From: Candidatus Coatesiibacteriota bacterium
Lineage (GTDB): Bacteria; RBG-13-66-14; B26-G2; WVWN01
Length of the DNA stretch: 45,399 nucleotides
Reading direction: 5' to 3'
Assembly (NCBI GenBank): GCA_020356085.1
Contig: CP070633.1
Coordinates: 1,147,388-1,192,786 of the forward strand
Of this stretch, positions 8,517 to 18,200 are shown one piece after another. Under the pieces are notes generated by a model. That model had not been told where the DNA came from. It saw nothing but the letters and a program-made list of their open reading frames with translations, and did not search any database. Both the position numbers and the translations under genes were made by a program. Each line of letters starts with the position of its first letter. Position 1 is the stretch's first letter.

Positions 8517-8545
8517 TTTACGCGACCACCGTTTTCTGTTATAAA
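8517..8545 (+). promoter_or_regulatory. Probable promoter of lnt (leaderless)
   Basis: TTTACG (8517-8522), 17 nt, TATAAA (8540-8545). The -10 box ends 9 nt before the lnt ATG at 8555 and no ribosome-binding site fits in between, so the transcript probably starts at or next to the start codon. Confidence 0.5.
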
Positions 8546-8554
8546 TACGGCTAC

Positions 8555-10126
8555 ATGGGACCGTCGTACGGCACCTCGCCCCCAGCGCCGCGGAAGCTTA
8601 CCTCCCGCGATTACTTGCTCGCGATTTTCGCCGCCGCGGCGTTGACGCTGGCGTTTCCCCGCTTCGACGTGGAACCGCTGGCGTTCGTCGCGCTCCTCCC
8701 CCTCTTCTTTGCGCTGGAGGGGCTGACCGCCCGCCAGGGCGCGTGGCTCGGATTCGTCTTCGGCCTCCACTGGAACGTATTCCTTTTATACTGGCTTTCG
8801 CCGGCGACGACGCCCGGGTTCTTGAGCGCGGTCGTCTACTTGGCCCTCTACCCGGCCCTCTTCGCCTTCCTGTACGTGGCCGCGCGGCGCCACGGCAACG
8901 TCCCTACTCTGCTGGCCGCGCCGCTGCTCTGGGTCGCCGTCGAGTGGCTACGCTCGCAAGGGTACCTCGCCTTCCCGTGGGGGCTGCTGGCCCACACGCA
9001 GTACAAATGGAACTTGTTTATCCAGGTGGCCGACCTGGCGGGCGCGTGGCCCGTTTCGCTCGCGGTCGTCGCGGTCAACGCGCTCGCGTACCACGTCCTT
9101 AAGAATCGGCGCCAGGTCGCGACGTGGCTTCGCGCCGGAGGCGCCGTCGCCGGCCTTTTGGGCGCCTTTTGCCTTTACGGCGCGCTCGCCCGCGTCTCCC
9201 CCCACGAGGGGTCGCCGGTCCGCCTCGCCGTCTTGCAACCCAATATCGACCAGGACGTCAAATGGGATCCCGCCTACCGCGACGAAACGATACGGATCCT
9301 GGCGGACCTGAGCTACGAGGCCCGGCGGGAAGGAGCCGAGTTCGTCGTCTGGCCCGAAACCGCCACGCCTTTTTATCTGTTCGAGAATTACTACTACGGC
9401 AATCTCGTGTGCGAGCTGGCGACGGATATGGACGTCTACCTCCTTACCGGAACGGTCGAGCGAAAACCCCGCCCCGACGTAATCCGGGGAAACGACCATT
9501 ACCGCTACAACGCCGCGGCCCTCCTCACGCCTGGCGGCGACGTTGCCGGCCGCTACGCCAAAGTCCGCCTAGTCCCCTTCGGCGAACATATCCCCTGGGA
9601 GGCGGACCTCCCGGCGCTCTCGAATACGCTGTTCGCCAATTCCGGCGACTTTACGCCCGGGCCGGGGTGGGAGGTCATGCGCGCGCGCGACTTCGACTTC
9701 GGCTGCTCCATTTGCTACGAAATAATCTTCCCGGACATTTCCCGGGAGCAGACTCGCCGCGGCGCCGACTTCCTCGTTAACCTTACCAACGAGGCCTGGT
9801 TCGGCCGGACCAACGCGCCGTACCAGACGCTGGCGGCGGCCGTCTTCCGGGCCGTGGAAAACCGGTCGTGGCTCGTCCGCTCGGCCAACACCGGCGTAAC
9901 GTGCTTTATCGACCCTAACGGCCGCGTCGTGCGGAAATCGAAAATTTACGTCCGTAACCAACTGACCGATTACGTTTACCCGCGCCAGTACCTCACGTTC
10001 TACGCGCGCGCCGGCGACTGGTTCGCGTACGGCGTAGCCGCAGCCGCCGCGCTGATTACCGGGTGGACGTTGTACTGCGGCCTCCGGTCAATTCGGCTGT
10101 CACGGCGCCGTCGCGGCCGCGACTAA
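8555..10126 (+). CDS. lnt: Apolipoprotein N-acyltransferase Lnt
   Basis: A 523-aa inner-membrane enzyme that adds the third acyl chain to the N-terminal cysteine of lipoproteins. The N-terminal ~200 residues hold several membrane helices (starting DYLLAIFAAAALTLAF). The C-terminal nitrilase-type domain (about 220-490) carries the catalytic triad: Glu in WPETATPFY, Lys in YAKVRLVPFGE and Cys in CSICYEIIF. A last hydrophobic helix follows. The frame is open back to 8465, but that part would overlap the divergent tRNA promoter and is not family-like. The ATG at 8555 is therefore preferred, apparently leaderless. It fits the several lipobox proteins in this window. The CreD-like gene follows after 35 nt. 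Confidence 0.95.
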   Translation: MGPSYGTSPPAPRKLTSRDYLLAIFAAAALTLAFPRFDVEPLAFVALLPLFFALEGLTARQGAWLGFVFGLHWNVFLLYWLSPATTPGFLSAVVYLALYPALFAFLYVAARRHGNVPTLLAAPLLWVAVEWLRSQGYLAFPWGLLAHTQYKWNLFIQVADLAGAWPVSLAVVAVNALAYHVLKNRRQVATWLRAGGAVAGLLGAFCLYGALARVSPHEGSPVRLAVLQPNIDQDVKWDPAYRDETIRILADLSYEARREGAEFVVWPETATPFYLFENYYYGNLVCELATDMDVYLLTGTVERKPRPDVIRGNDHYRYNAAALLTPGGDVAGRYAKVRLVPFGEHIPWEADLPALSNTLFANSGDFTPGPGWEVMRARDFDFGCSICYEIIFPDISREQTRRGADFLVNLTNEAWFGRTNAPYQTLAAAVFRAVENRSWLVRSANTGVTCFIDPNGRVVRKSKIYVRNQLTDYVYPRQYLTFYARAGDWFAYGVAAAAALITGWTLYCGLRSIRLSRRRRGRD

Positions 10127-10161
10127 TTCCGGAAAACCCCCGGCCCAAGGAGGATCCGGTC

Positions 10162-11421
10162 ATGACCGTACTACGAACCGCTGCGATTATATTCATCTTC
10201 TTCTGCTCCGCCGTCGCGTGGGTTATTCTCGGCGGAACGCTCGTCCACCGCACCGACCAAGCCAAGGATTTCGGAACCGGCGCCGTCGGTGAGTTGTGGG
10301 GCACCGAACAACTTCAAGTCGCTCCCCGCTTCTACTATAAGGTAACGCGCGAGGTGGAAGTCCCAGCGGAAGAGCCCGCGGAGGGCGGCACGCCGACCCC
10401 CGCGAAGAAACAAATAATCGAAGAGCCCGTTTTCCTCGAACCGGCCCAGGCCGACGTAGACGCCTCGCTTAACCTCCAACACCGGAAGAAAGGGCTCTTA
10501 TGGTTTAGTACGTACGTAGTCGAATACCGCTCGACGTACCGCCTCGTTAACGACGCCGCCGAACCCCGCGTGGTTTTCGTCGAATACTCCTTCCCGGCCA
10601 CCAATGCCCTGTACGACGACTTCACGTTCCGCTTCAAGGACCAGGAGGTCGAGTTCCCCTCCGGCGGCGCCGACTATATCGTGTCCTCCGTCGAACTCGG
10701 CCCGGGCGAAACGGCCGACGTCGTCATCGGGTACAACTCCCCCGGCCTCGACAAATGGGTCTACTCGTTCGGCGACGGCGTGACGCGGGTCCGCAACTTC
10801 ACGCTGGTCGCGCGTACGGATTTTAAAGACGTAGACTTCCCGGAAGGATGCGTATCGCCCACCGCCAAAAAAGAAACGGAGGAGGGGTGGGAACTGACGT
10901 GGGCATACAAAGACCTCGTCACCGGCTACCAGCTGGGCGTCGAAATGCCCAAAAAGCTTAACCCGGGGCCCATCGCAAGCCGGATGTCGTTCTTCGCCCC
11001 GGTCTCGTTGCTGTTCTTTTTTACGGTCTTGTTCATCATCTCGGCCGTCAAAATCAACGGCGTTAAACCGATCCACCCCATGAACTACTTTTTCCTGGCC
11101 GCGGCGTTTTTCGCCTTCCACCTCCTCTTCGCCTACCTCGCGGACCACGTCGACATCCACCTCACCTTTTTAATCTCCGGCGTGATTTCGTGTCTGTTGG
11201 TATTCGTCTACATAGCGTTGGCCCGGAGCGCGAAATACGCCCTCGCCTACGCCACCTTCCCGCAGCTGATGTTCCTAATCCTGTTCTCCTACGCTTTCTT
11301 CTACCCCGGCTATACCGGCCTGATAATCACGGTCGGCGCGATCGCGACGCTCGCGGTCTTAATGGTAGCGACGGCCCGCGTCGACTGGGCCGCGAAATTC
11401 GGCGCCAAGAAAGGGGATTAA
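10162..11421 (+). CDS. CreD-like inner membrane protein
   Basis: A 419-aa protein. One N-terminal membrane helix (about 5-27) is followed by a large extracytoplasmic beta-rich region (about 30-270, with [16 protein letters not shown] and [15 protein letters not shown]) and about five or six C-terminal helices. The last third ([22 protein letters not shown] through a terminal ATARVDW) matches the C-terminal membrane module of the CreD/Cet inner-membrane family, including the HPM-Y and final R-x-DW features. CreD is linked to envelope stress and colicin tolerance in enterobacteria; its biochemical role is unknown. The start is set by AAGGAGG 7 nt before the ATG at 10162; the open frame upstream overlaps lnt. 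The extracytoplasmic region is divergent, so 'CreD-like' is as far as I would go. Confidence 0.7.
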   Translation: MTVLRTAAIIFIFFCSAVAWVILGGTLVHRTDQAKDFGTGAVGELWGTEQLQVAPRFYYKVTREVEVPAEEPAEGGTPTPAKKQIIEEPVFLEPAQADVDASLNLQHRKKGLLWFSTYVVEYRSTYRLVNDAAEPRVVFVEYSFPATNALYDDFTFRFKDQEVEFPSGGADYIVSSVELGPGETADVVIGYNSPGLDKWVYSFGDGVTRVRNFTLVARTDFKDVDFPEGCVSPTAKKETEEGWELTWAYKDLVTGYQLGVEMPKKLNPGPIASRMSFFAPVSLLFFFTVLFIISAVKINGVKPIHPMNYFFLAAAFFAFHLLFAYLADHVDIHLTFLISGVISCLLVFVYIALARSAKYALAYATFPQLMFLILFSYAFFYPGYTGLIITVGAIATLAVLMVATARVDWAAKFGAKKGD

Positions 11422-11435
11422 ACGCGGCCCGGCGT

Positions 11436-11464
11436 TTGCCTCGTGGTTCCGATTCTGCTATAAT
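11436..11464 (+). promoter_or_regulatory. Promoter of the histidine kinase gene (leaderless)
   Basis: TTGCCT (11436-11441), 17 nt, perfect TATAAT (11459-11464). Only 7 nt separate the -10 box from the ATG at 11472, so the mRNA should begin at the start codon. Confidence 0.7.
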
Positions 11465-11471
11465 AGGCGTA

Positions 11472-12308
11472 ATGTTAAACGGACCGGAACCGAACGTCAC
11501 TGCGAAGGAGGCCGTGGCCGACGACGCTGCCGAATGCGCCCAGAACCTGGACGAGGCGCGCGAACAAATCGAAGGGCTCCGCGCTGCCGAGGAGAGGCGG
11601 CAGGACTACCTGTTAACGCTGGTCCACGAATTCCGGAACCCGCTGACCGCGCTGGCCGGCGCCGTCGAAATTCTAAAGGGAACGCTCGCCGACCGCGTAA
11701 ACGCCAAGGAACGAGAGTTTTTCGACGTAGCGGAGGCAAGTCTCGCGCGCCTGCATCAAATGCTCGACGAGATGCTCGAGCTCACCGCGCTCGAAGGCCG
11801 CGCCGTAGAACTCCACTACGACCTCGTAGACGTCGCGGCCCTGGCGCGGGACGTCCTCGGGGAATTCGAACCCCGGGCGAAAGTGTACGACGTATCGCTG
11901 GCCCCCGTGGAGGTACAAGGAGAGGTCCCCGCCGTCGAGTGCGACCCGGGCTTAATTGCACGCGTAATATCGAACCTGCTCTCGAACGGCGTTAAATACA
12001 ACCGCCCCGGCGGCGAGGTGACGGTAACGATTGCGCGCGAGGACGCCGGCCTCCGCCTCGCCGTCGCCGACACCGGCGCCGGGATCGCTCCGGAGGATTT
12101 CCCGAACCTCTTTTCGCGCTTCTACCGCGCGCCGGAGGTTCGACAAAAGAAAATTATGGGGACCGGCCTCGGCTTGACCGTCGCGAAGCGCATCGTCGAG
12201 CTCCACGGCGGCGAAATCACTTTCACCTCGGAACTCGGCGTCGGGTCGACCTTTTCTTTCACCCTCCCCCTCCGTCGGCCGGGGGACGACGAACGCCGTG
12301 AAAGCTAA
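11472..12308 (+). CDS. Soluble sensor histidine kinase
   Basis: A 278-aa two-component kinase with no membrane segment and no recognisable sensor domain. A short predicted coiled coil (about 15-45) leads into the HisKA dimerisation domain with H-box [12 protein letters not shown] (phospho-accepting His near residue 55). The HATPase domain has N-box [11 protein letters not shown]1 DTGAGI and G2 [13 protein letters not shown]. All catalytic motifs are intact. The start at 11472 is supported by a TATAAT box 7 nt upstream; the frame is open back to 11190 but only overlaps the CreD-like gene in another frame. No response regulator lies next to it. E. coli couples CreD to the CreBC two-component system, so the neighbouring CreD-like gene may be functionally linked (inference). 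Confidence 0.92.
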   Translation: MLNGPEPNVTAKEAVADDAAECAQNLDEAREQIEGLRAAEERRQDYLLTLVHEFRNPLTALAGAVEILKGTLADRVNAKEREFFDVAEASLARLHQMLDEMLELTALEGRAVELHYDLVDVAALARDVLGEFEPRAKVYDVSLAPVEVQGEVPAVECDPGLIARVISNLLSNGVKYNRPGGEVTVTIAREDAGLRLAVADTGAGIAPEDFPNLFSRFYRAPEVRQKKIMGTGLGLTVAKRIVELHGGEITFTSELGVGSTFSFTLPLRRPGDDERRES

Positions 12309-12456
12309 ACCGACACCTTCTCCCGTTAGCCGCAGGTCTTTTATCGGCTTGTTGGCCGCGGCCGCGGCTTTCGTCCTCGCGCGCCTTCCGCGCCGCGGCG
12401 AGAAGGGCACGCGGACGACGGCGCGTTTTTGGCGCCGCGTGCCGGGCAGCGGTTAG
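12298..12456 (+). CDS. Small protein with a twin-arginine-like signal (52 aa)
   Basis: A GTG-initiated frame overlaps the end of the kinase gene by 11 nt and stops 25 nt before its terminator. The N-terminal part has SRRSFIG followed directly by a hydrophobic stretch ([11 protein letters not shown]) and then LPRRGEK, the layout of a Tat signal sequence (S/T-R-R-x-F-[LI]). The remaining ~20 residues end in [13 protein letters not shown]. It may be a small Tat substrate, a membrane-anchored micro-protein, or the relic of a longer Tat protein whose 3' part was lost. No strong ribosome-binding site is visible, so it would rely on coupling to the kinase gene. I know no function for it; reality as a gene is moderately likely. 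Confidence 0.5.
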   Translation: MKAKPTPSPVSRRSFIGLLAAAAAFVLARLPRRGEKGTRTTARFWRRVPGSG

Positions 12457-12480
12457 CGCCAGAAAGAATAATCGCGGATA

Positions 12481-12509
12481 ACGGGCCCGGGCCGGGCCCG
12501 TTTTATTTT
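12481..12509 (+). terminator. Intrinsic terminator of the kinase/Tat-like unit
   Basis: ACGGGCCC (12481-12488) pairs with GGGCCCGT (12494-12501), then TTTATTTT. The T-run overlaps the stop of the convergent sugar transferase gene. Confidence 0.85.
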
Positions 12510-13210
12510 CCCGAGGGGGGCGGCGGCGGCCGCCGCGTATAGGGGAAGAGACCGGCCACTCGGCCCAAAACCTTGTAAGCCAAAGCGACGGGCGTGTAGA
12601 GGATTAGCAACATGTCTTCCTTAAACGACCAATGGGTAACGTAGGCGAGATCGGAGGCGAGCTTGTCGGCGAGCACGTTCTCGACGTAGTGTTCGTCGAT
12701 GTTGACCGGCGAGAGAAGTTCCTCCTCCGCGATGTACCGCAGCTGCGTCGGGCCGGTCATCCCCGGCCGAAATTGGAGTATTAGCCGCTGTTCGAGCGTC
12801 AGCGTCGACATGAACCGCGGCAAGTCCGGCCGGGGGCCGACGAAGCTCATATCGCCCCGGAACACGTTGATCAGGTTGGGGAGCTCGTCGAGCTTGGCCC
12901 GGCGGAGGAGGCGCCCCAACTGCGTAATGCGCGGGTCGCCGAAACCCGTAATGCCCGGGCCGAGTTTCGGCGCCTCCTGCACCATAGTCCGGAATTTGTA
13001 GATCAGAAAGGGCCGGCCGTATTGGCCGATACGCTCCTGACGGAAGAAGACGGGCCCCGGACTCGTTAGCTTTACGGCTAATGCAATCAGGCCGAACAGG
13101 GGGCCGAGCACCGTCAGGCCGAAGGCCGCGCCGGCAAGATCGAACCAGCGCTTCACATACTTTCGGCCGAACAGGACGGTGGCCGGTTCCACTGCGTTCG
13201 CGGGCGCCAC
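12503..13210 (-). CDS. PglC/WbaP-type bacterial sugar transferase (polyprenyl-phosphate phosphoglycosyltransferase)
   Basis: A 235-aa monotopic phosphoglycosyltransferase that loads a sugar-phosphate onto polyprenyl phosphate, the first step of O-antigen, exopolysaccharide or glycoprotein glycan synthesis. Motifs: the re-entrant helix preceded by KRWFDLAGA, basic-aromatic IYKFRTM, the catalytic Asp-Glu pair in KLDELPNLINV, and SFVGPRPDLP. Only the minimal catalytic module is present, without the four extra N-terminal helices of WbaP. The start is a GTG at 13210, exactly 7 nt downstream of a TATAAT box, so the mRNA is leaderless. The frame is open further upstream, but that part lies beyond the promoter and overlaps thrS. 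It may supply lipid-linked sugars to glycosyltransferases encoded elsewhere in the window (inference). Confidence 0.9.
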   Translation of the reverse strand: MAPANAVEPATVLFGRKYVKRWFDLAGAAFGLTVLGPLFGLIALAVKLTSPGPVFFRQERIGQYGRPFLIYKFRTMVQEAPKLGPGITGFGDPRITQLGRLLRRAKLDELPNLINVFRGDMSFVGPRPDLPRFMSTLTLEQRLILQFRPGMTGPTQLRYIAEEELLSPVNIDEHYVENVLADKLASDLAYVTHWSFKEDMLLILYTPVALAYKVLGRVAGLFPYTRRPPPPPSGK

Positions 13211-13217
13211 ATAATTG

Positions 13218-13246
13218 ATTATAAAGAGGGTACGAGGATAAGTCAA
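13218..13246 (-). promoter_or_regulatory. Promoter of the sugar transferase gene (leaderless)
   Basis: Minus strand TTGACT (13241-13246), 17 nt, perfect TATAAT (13218-13223), 7 nt before the GTG start. It is divergent from the thrS promoter. Confidence 0.85.
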
Positions 13247-13280
13247 TTTTTTCGGCCGCGCCTCCCGCCGCCCTTTCTCG

Positions 13281-13310
13281 TTGACTCTAAATCGCCAATT
13301 TTGATAGAAT
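13281..13310 (+). promoter_or_regulatory. Promoter of thrS
   Basis: TTGACT (13281-13286), 18 nt, TAGAAT (13305-13310). The leader is about 14 nt and contains GAAGAGG before the ATG at 13332. There is no room for a T-box or autoregulatory operator. Confidence 0.75.
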
Positions 13311-13331
13311 ATTACCGAAGAGGTTGTACTG

Positions 13332-15257
13332 ATGGCCAAGATTACCGTATCCGTGGAAGGCTCCGGCGCCGTGGAGGTGCCGAGCGGAGTCACCCTGCTC
13401 GACGTCGCCCGGGCGGCGCAAGTCGAAGACGCCCTGCTCGCCCGTCGCGGCGAGACCCTTGTCGATTTGACGGCCCCCGCCCAGGACGGCGAGACGGTCG
13501 CGTTCCTGACCTACGAGGCGGAGGAGGCGCGAGAGGTATTTCGGCACACCGCCTCCCACCTCCTGGCGCACGCGTTGACGGACCTGTACGACGGCGTTAA
13601 ACTCGCCATCGGCCCCGCGACCGCGGACGGCTTCTACTACGACTTCGACGCGGCGGTTGCGGTCAACGACGACGACTTGCCGCGGTTGGAGGCGCGGATG
13701 CGGGAACTCGCGGAGGCGGACCTTCCGGTGGCCCGCGAGGAAGTCGGTAAAGCGGAGGCGCGCAAGTTATTCGCCGGCAACCCCTATAAACTGGAGCTGA
13801 TCGAGGAAATCCCCGAAGACACCGTCATTCTGTACCGCCAAGGCGATTTCGTCGACCTCTGCCTGGGGCCGCACCTTCCCTCCACCGGCTACGTCAAAGC
13901 CTTTAAACTCACCGCCGTAGCGGGAGCCTATTGGCGCGGCGACGAACGGAACGACATGCTCACCCGCGTGTACGGTACCGCCTATCGCGAGGAGGAGGAG
14001 CTCGAGCGGCACCTGGCGGCGATTGAGGAGGCGAAGCGGCGCGACCACCGGACGCTCGGCCGCGACCTCAGCATCTTCTCCATCGCCGAGGAGCGCGGCG
14101 CCGGCCTGGTATACTGGCACCCGAGCGGCGCCTTCGTCCGCGACCAGATCGAGATCTTCTGGAAGGAGGAACATCACCGGCGAGGGTACCAACTGGTCGC
14201 CACGCCCCACATCGCCCGGTCGCGCCTCTTCGAAACCTCGGGGCACTTCCACTACTTCCTCGATAACATGTACACTTTCGAGGTCGACGGCATCCCGTAC
14301 GTCCTCAAGCCGATGAATTGCCCGATGCACATCGCCATCTACAACTCCCGCGTGCACTCGTACCGGGAACTCCCGATCCGCTACGCCGAACTCGGTACGG
14401 TCTACCGGAAGGAACGCTCCGGTACGCTTCACGGCCTGCTGCGCGTCCGCGGTTTCACCCAAGACGACGGCCACATCTTTTGCACGCCCGAACAATTAGT
14501 GGACGAATTATGCGGGTGCGTGGACCTCGCCCAATTCCTGCTGCATACTTTCGGCTTCACCTCCTACGACGTCGAGCTATCGGCGCGCGACCCGCAACGG
14601 CCCGACGACTACGCCGGAACCGAGGAAGAGTGGATCCGCGCAGAGGAGGCGTTGGCCGAGACCTGCCGGCTTAAGGAACTCGCCTACACCCGGAGAGAGG
14701 GGGAGGCGATATTCTACGGGCCTAAAATCGACATCCAAATCTACGACGCGCTGGGCCGGAAATGGCAAGGGCCGACAATACAATTCGACTTCAACCTCCC
14801 CCACCGGTTCGGCGTAACCTACGTCGGCGCCGACGGCGCCGAGCACCAGTGCTATATGATCCACCGCGCCCTCTTGGGATCCCTGGAACGATTTTTCGGT
14901 ACCTTGCTTGAGCACTACGCCGGCGTGTTCCCGCCGTGGCTTGCGCCGGTGCAACTGCGGTTTATCCCGGTTAACCAGGAGGTCCTGCCGTACGCGAAAG
15001 ACCTGGCCGCCCGATTCCAAGCGGCGGGGTTGCGCGCCGAGGCCGACGCCGCCGACGGAAAATTGGCCGCCAAAATCCGCGCCGGCGAAATGGCCAAAAT
15101 ACCCTACCTCGGCGTGGTAGGGAAAAAAGAACAGGAGGCGGATACGGTCGCTCTTCGCCGCCACGGCGGCGAGGACCTCGGAACCGTCGACGCCGACCGC
15201 CTCCAGGAGGCTCTCCAGCGAACCGTAGCCGATAAGTCCGGCACGCTCGAGTTTTAG
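13332..15257 (+). CDS. thrS: Threonyl-tRNA synthetase
   Basis: A 641-aa class II aminoacyl-tRNA synthetase of normal bacterial length. The order is an N-terminal TGS domain (about 1-62), the editing/SAD domain starting HTASHLLAHAL (about 73-220), a catalytic core with motif 2 YRKERSGTLHGLLRVRGFTQ and the zinc-site cysteine in MNCPMH, then motif 3 and a C-terminal anticodon-binding domain ending before residue 641. It charges tRNA-Thr and edits mischarged serine. The start is supported by GAAGAGG upstream. The cyclase-like/AAA/TPR gene follows after 21 nt with no terminator, so the two are probably co-transcribed. Confidence 0.98.
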   Translation: MAKITVSVEGSGAVEVPSGVTLLDVARAAQVEDALLARRGETLVDLTAPAQDGETVAFLTYEAEEAREVFRHTASHLLAHALTDLYDGVKLAIGPATADGFYYDFDAAVAVNDDDLPRLEARMRELAEADLPVAREEVGKAEARKLFAGNPYKLELIEEIPEDTVILYRQGDFVDLCLGPHLPSTGYVKAFKLTAVAGAYWRGDERNDMLTRVYGTAYREEEELERHLAAIEEAKRRDHRTLGRDLSIFSIAEERGAGLVYWHPSGAFVRDQIEIFWKEEHHRRGYQLVATPHIARSRLFETSGHFHYFLDNMYTFEVDGIPYVLKPMNCPMHIAIYNSRVHSYRELPIRYAELGTVYRKERSGTLHGLLRVRGFTQDDGHIFCTPEQLVDELCGCVDLAQFLLHTFGFTSYDVELSARDPQRPDDYAGTEEEWIRAEEALAETCRLKELAYTRREGEAIFYGPKIDIQIYDALGRKWQGPTIQFDFNLPHRFGVTYVGADGAEHQCYMIHRALLGSLERFFGTLLEHYAGVFPPWLAPVQLRFIPVNQEVLPYAKDLAARFQAAGLRAEADAADGKLAAKIRAGEMAKIPYLGVVGKKEQEADTVALRRHGGEDLGTVDADRLQEALQRTVADKSGTLEF

Positions 15258-15278
15258 GTGCGAGGCGCCTAGCCCAAG

Positions 15279-18200
15279 ATGTCCCCTTCCTGTCCCAACT
15301 GCGGTCGATCCCTAACTCCGGCCGCAGCCTTTTGCCCCCACTGCGGCGTTAAAGCCGAGGGGCCAGGAGAGTCCGCCGCCGTAGCGGCCGAACTCGGCGG
15401 ACTAGATTCTCTCGGACCCGCCCTCCCGCCGGACGCCCTGGGCGAAATTACCGAAAAGTTCCTGACCGCGGCCGAGGGCGTCGCCGTCGACTACGATGGG
15501 ACCGTGACGCGGGAAGACGCAACTACGATAACAATCGCCTTCCCCGAGGGTACCCCTTCCCCCGCCGACCGCGCCGCCGAATGCGCTCTGACCCTCCGCG
15601 ACGTAACGCGCGACCTCCTCGTCGCGCTCCTCCGTGACGGCCCGGGCGATCTTCACCTGACGACCGGCGTCGACAGCCGGCCGAAAATCCCCGCCGGCGA
15701 AGCCGTGGCCTCGCCGCGAGCGGGAGCGAAGCGGCTCCGCACCAAAGCGACCGCGTGGATCATCTTGGCGAGCGAAGCCGTCCGTACCTCCACCTCCGAC
15801 GAATTCGAGTACGCGACGGTTGGTTTCTATCAAACCCGTACCGGCACTCCCCCCGTTAAAATATACCAACTTCTCGATAAAACTCGAGCCGAGGAGGCGC
15901 CGGCGCCGCCCGAACGCGAACCGTACGCCCCTCTCCCCGAACTAGAAAACGCTTTCACCCGCTTTCTCCGCGACGCGCGCTCCGAAGGAAACCGACGCGT
16001 GCTATTAGTTACCGGGGAGAGGGGGAGGGGGAAAACAACGGCCCTGGAGCAGGCCGCCCGCCTCGCCTCCGCGGAGGGGTTTCGGGTTTTCAGCGCGACC
16101 TGTTATAGCCGGCGGCGATTTTGCCCCCTTGGCGCGTGGGTCCCTATTTGGACCGAAATGTTTGCGGAGGCCGTCGACGGCACCCCCTCTCCGGAAAACG
16201 CGGCCGCCGCTCTCGCCCCCTTTGAATCCCACCACAAGATCTGGGGGCCGGTATTCGCCGGCCTGGCGGGCCCTCCGCCCTCGGCCCACCCTTACGTAAT
16301 GGACGCCGCGCCGGCGTTCCGGCGACGACGAATATTCGAAATCGCAACGCGCTTCCTCCTGGGCCGGGCCTCCGAAGCCGCCACCGCGCTCCTCTTCGAC
16401 GATTTCGACCGGGCCGACTCGACCTCCCGCGCGCTCCTCGCCCACCTCCTCGCCGCGGAACCGGAAGCGCCGCTGGCCGTAATATTGGCCGTCGCCTCGC
16501 CGGACGAGTCGTTGCGCCGCCTCGCGGACGAAGTCGTCGCGGTACCTCCGCTCCCCTCCCCGGCCGCGGCGGCGTTCCAAATCGCCGACGAAAAAACGGG
16601 CGCTGCCGGCGTAAGGTTCGCGTTAAGCCAAGGGCGGCCCGATCTCCTTAAAGCGTTGTGGTTGTGGGCGCTCCTTCAACCGGACGCAAAAATCGGCGGC
16701 CGCCCCCCCGAAACCTTAACCGACCTCTCGGCCCTCTACAGCCGCTTGCTCCGCGACCTGGAACCCCGCGGCCGGCGCGCTACGGCAGCCGTCGCCGCGC
16801 TCGGCCTTCCCCTGCCGCCGGAGGAGCTTTTCCTCCTTGCCGAAGAATCGCTGGGTGAAAGAACGGCCGATCAGGAGGCGTGGCTGACCAAGCTGGAGGA
16901 ACTGCGGTTGCTCCGCTCTCCTCTCGGCGAGAGCGAGGGAACGCAAGCCGTTCCGCCCCATCTGGTCGCCGCCGTCCTGAGCGTTACGGCCCCTTCAGAG
17001 GAGGGGCGCGCGGCGGCCGCAGGCGGCGCGGCAGCCTTTCTCGCGGCGCAACGTCCGGCGGAACTGTCGGCACGGCTGACGCTCGAAATCGAAGCTGGCC
17101 GGTACGTCGCGGCCTTTGAGCTGGCCCACGAAAACGCCCGCCGGGCGCGGTGGTTCGGCGCCCCCCACGACGCGGTAGCGCAACTGACGGCGATAATCCA
17201 GGAACTGGAACGAGGTCCCGCCGGCCGCGTCGCCCGGGGCCGATTACCGGAGCTCCTTTTCGCCCGCGCGGAAGCCTTCCAAGAAGCCGGCCTGGTGGCC
17301 GCGGCGTTAAACGACCTTGAACACATCGCCTCCCTGGAGGGAGAACTGACGGCGCGACAACTCTATACGCAGGGGCAAGTTTATCAGCACCGCAATTATT
17401 ACGACGAAGCGGAAAACGCTTACCTGGCGGCGATTCAGGCCTCGGCGCGGGGAGGAGACGAATCCCTTCTCGCGGAAGTGGAAGTCGCTTTGGCCCGGCT
17501 CCTCCTCCGCCGGGGCGAAATCGACAAAGCCGCATATGAACTAGAGAAATCGTTGAAAGCACGCCGGCCGGAAGCGGCCGGGGCGTACGGCCTGCTGGCC
17601 GATTTAAACTACCGCCGGGGCCGAATTACGGCCGCAGCCAAAGCCGCCCACCATTGCCTCGCGCGGGTGGACCGCGAGGCGGCCCCAGTCACCGTCGCCA
17701 CCTCGGCCCTGGCGTGCGCGCCCATAATCTTCGAAAACGGCGCCGTGGCCCACGCGCGGAAGTTATTACACGACGCGCAACAAACGTTCGAGGTGCTCGG
17801 CGACCCGGGGCGGCAATGCGAGGCGAAGTTGTTGGAGACGGAAATCGGCCTCTTGACGGAGAGCTTGGAGGCGACGGATTCTAACGTGAAGGACCTCCTG
17901 CGCCGGTCGGAACCCTACAAGAGCGACGAGTGTGTGGCCTCCGCCTCTGTGGCCGGGGCCGTCGCCGCGGTCTTCCGGGGCGAGCGAACGCAGTACCGCC
18001 ACTATATGAACAAGGCCCGCGAGACCGCCGCCGGCGCGACGGAACCCACCGCGAGTAAAGTCCGCTTCGCGGAGGCGATCGAAGCGTACTACGCGGCGCG
18101 GGACTACGTCGCCTCTCTCGCCCTCGCCGAAGAGGCGGCGGCCGAACTAGAGACCGCCGGCAGCCTCTACTTCGGCGAGGCCGTAGCCTTGGCCGCGGCC

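Noticed and set aside
8465-8554. 30-codon upstream extension of lnt
   Set aside because: It overlaps the divergent tRNA promoter and has no lnt-like residues; the ATG at 8555 follows a -10 box.
13152-13212. ATG at 13212 (minus), 2 nt before the chosen GTG of the sugar transferase
   Set aside because: It is in a different frame, which meets a stop after about 20 codons; the GTG at 13210 is in frame with the family motifs and 7 nt after the -10 box.
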